Positions 7,379 to 14,098 of a stretch of DNA of 14,098 nt are shown piece after piece. The notes below the pieces were generated by a model. It was not told the origin of the DNA. It worked only from the letters and a program-made list of their open reading frames with translations, and ran no database searches. The DNA comes from Baffinella frigidus. Lineage: Eukaryota > Cryptophyceae > Cryptomonadales > Baffinellaceae. Every line of letters begins with the position of its first letter. The stretch's first letter is position 1. The stretch is taken from NCBI GenBank assembly GCA_026770585.1, contig MU647145.1, forward strand, positions 107,697 through 121,794. Reading direction: 5' to 3'. The position numbers and the translations under genes are program-made.

Positions 7379-7735
7379 CCTGTCTCCTCCCCCCTTTTTG
7401 TATCGAGACAGGCAAAATCTGGGATTCCTCGAGGAAATTCCTTTATCTCTGAGACCAAAGACCCCTTGGAAGGACCCTCAAGGACCTAAAGGACCTTCAG
7501 ATAAGTTCCAGTGTCCGCCTATGTTGGGAGCTCGAAGAACCTCAAGGACCTTGAGGACAGAAATGACACCCGCTCTGTGCTGCCCCCCCCCCGCTCTCCC
7601 TCTGAGCATGGCAACCAAAGCAGTACACCTTCGCACCCCCCCCCGCGACCCTCAGGCGGTTCTGCCGGTTCGTTCCACCAACGGGCGATAAAGGGCGACG
7701 TTCGGAGCAACGTCAACGTCAAGCACTTCAATACA
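7379..7735. other. Upstream region of gene C with AAGGACC repeats
   Basis: This stretch lies 5' of gene C. AAGGACC or its complement recurs at 7469-7495 and in the 15-bp palindrome CTCAAGGACCTTGAG (7541-7555). These could be transcription-factor sites 90-180 bp upstream of the ATG, but nothing else supports that. Two runs of eight or more C occur at 7584-7592 and 7637-7645. No exon is evident. Confidence 0.35.
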
Positions 7736-8114
7736 CCAACACCGTGTTAGCTCTTGCACCGCTTAGCGCGTCCTAGGGGCAAAGGTTTCCTCCCTTCGCA
7801 ACCTCCTTGGCCCTAGGTGATTTCGCCTCCGCCCCGGGTTCTCTCAAAATATTTACCTTTCCCCATGGGGTTTAAGTTTTTTAATCAACAGAAACAAAAC
7901 CTTCGACTTTTGAAGTGGCCAACAACACGCGAGATTTAGTGAACCCTCGGATACTAAATTAATCCGTCTTCTCACGTCACGGTTTCTTGTACACGAGATA
8001 TCCCTGTAGGGGGCACATCTTATTTCGTTTTCAATACCGAGGGCTCCAGCCTGCGCAGTTTCTTACTGCACGTGTTCTTGTGCAGCAGGTGCCCTGAGCA
8101 GCAGGGGGGACGAG
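7736..8114. repeat. Gene-free stretch with hairpins and a decayed element copy
   Basis: CCTAGGGGCAAAGG (about 7772) and CCTTGGCCCTAGG (about 7802) form a stem with a 16-nt loop. TCCCCATGGGG is a perfect palindrome near 7861. 7929-7963 (GATTTAGTGAACCCTCGGAT core) is a diverged copy of the right half of the hairpin at 5901-5951, with about 29 of 35 bases shared. These look like remnants of the same transposon family. Confidence 0.5.
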
Positions 8115-8239
8115 TACAGGGGTGCTTCGCTCATAAGAAACCGCACCCCCATAGGACCCTACAGTATGCCTATGCCTAGGGCCCTCCGGTGGTCCTAGTA
8201 GGGGGGGGGGCAGTTTCTTATGGGCGAGGTAACCCCTGT
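8115..8239. mobile_element. MITE-like inverted-repeat element, copy 3
   Basis: The ends TACAGGGGTGCTTCGCTCAT and ATGGGCGAGGTAACCCCTGT are imperfect inverted repeats enclosing the family core (AGGACCCTACAGTATGCC, TAGGGCCCTCCGGTGG). The element is 125 bp. The left edge has TA; the right TA has decayed to TG. Same orientation as copy 2. Confidence 0.75.
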
Positions 8240-8622
8240 GCGGACAAGCGTGCCGTTTGTCTGTAAGCGTTGAAAATACGGCGCTTGCCGAATGTGGGAG
8301 GGTGTGCCAGAACGTGCGACGGCCCAACCAAGAACAGAACCCTGGCCTCGCGTGTTGACTCTAATGAAGCTGCTTCATTCCACACACAGCGCCGCGCGAA
8401 TGCACCCGAAACAGAGTGTGGACCCAGGACGCCTTCCCTCACACGGCACACGAGACCGCGGCTCATAACCTCTTACTTTCGATGCCTCGTGCAGCCCTAT
8501 GAGCTTACCCCGAGTACATCCGACTAAATAGCAGCCCCTAGGAGCTTACCCCCAGTACAGTCGACCTAATGGCTCGTCCTGGACCCGGTCCTGACACCAC
8601 AGCACGTGACGGCAGAGAGGCA
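8240..8622. repeat. 3' flank of the kinase gene with a 40-bp tandem duplication
   Basis: No exon is seen. 8491-8529 and 8531-8570 are two copies of a 40-bp unit (GCAGCCC.TA.GAGCTTACCC, then GAGTACA or CAGTACA) lying just past the stop of the kinase gene, so they are probably in its 3' untranslated region. AATGAAGCTGCTTCATT at 8363-8379 is a perfect 17-bp palindrome. Confidence 0.6.
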
Positions 8623-14083
<5,461 letters not shown>

Positions 14084-14098
14084 GGGAGGGAGGGAGGG

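Noticed and set aside
7770-7815. A possible tRNA or small structured RNA from the CCTAGG stem.
   Set aside because: There is a single stem with no cloverleaf or A/B box; it is more likely a transposon remnant.

Overview
This window is eukaryotic nuclear DNA. It has no bacterial operons or ribosome binding sites. Genes are broken into short exons whose splice sites and reading phases agree, and codon third positions are GC-rich. Arrays of TTTAGGG, the Arabidopsis-type telomere repeat, occur inside the window. GC content, small GT-AG introns, at least one well supported GC-AG intron, heavy microsatellite content and small foldback transposons suggest a microalga (green lineage, or another protist with TTTAGGG telomeres such as a dinoflagellate). 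That placement is inference; no lineage marker is present.

Layout. 1-297: telomere-like repeats in two opposed orientations. 564-2344 (minus): gene A, a predicted secreted protein assembled from at least six exons, with telomere-like sequence in two introns. 2345-2548: a short palindrome-rich gap shared by two divergent genes. 2549-3833, or to 4182 by an alternative last exon (plus): gene B, a predicted secreted or membrane-anchored protein. 3887-4098: a CT microsatellite. 4183-6340: no genes, but several small inverted-repeat elements, including an 899-bp element with perfect 19-bp ends and packed with hairpins. 6404-7378 (minus): gene C, a small acidic/basic protein resolved completely into four phase-0 exons (186 aa). 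7379-8622: no genes, one more inverted-repeat element. 8623-14083 (minus): gene D, a tyrosine-kinase-like (TKL-type) Ser/Thr protein kinase resolved into ten exons (about 357 aa); every catalytic motif is present and all junction phases fit. Its 5' end may extend past the window.

The most interesting signal is how the introns are built. One kinase intron (11433-11644) is telomere-like repeat almost from splice site to splice site: the donor GTAAACC and the acceptor CTAAACCAG are themselves variants of the CCCTAAA unit. Two introns of gene A carry the same kind of repeat in the same sense orientation. Other kinase introns hold degenerate copies ('shards') of the neighbouring exons, in one case with the splice donor included, and large pyrimidine-rich simple repeats. 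Together these suggest intron birth or growth from telomeric repeat DNA and from local tandem duplication. There is no evidence that the four genes act in one pathway; A and B may share a bidirectional promoter.
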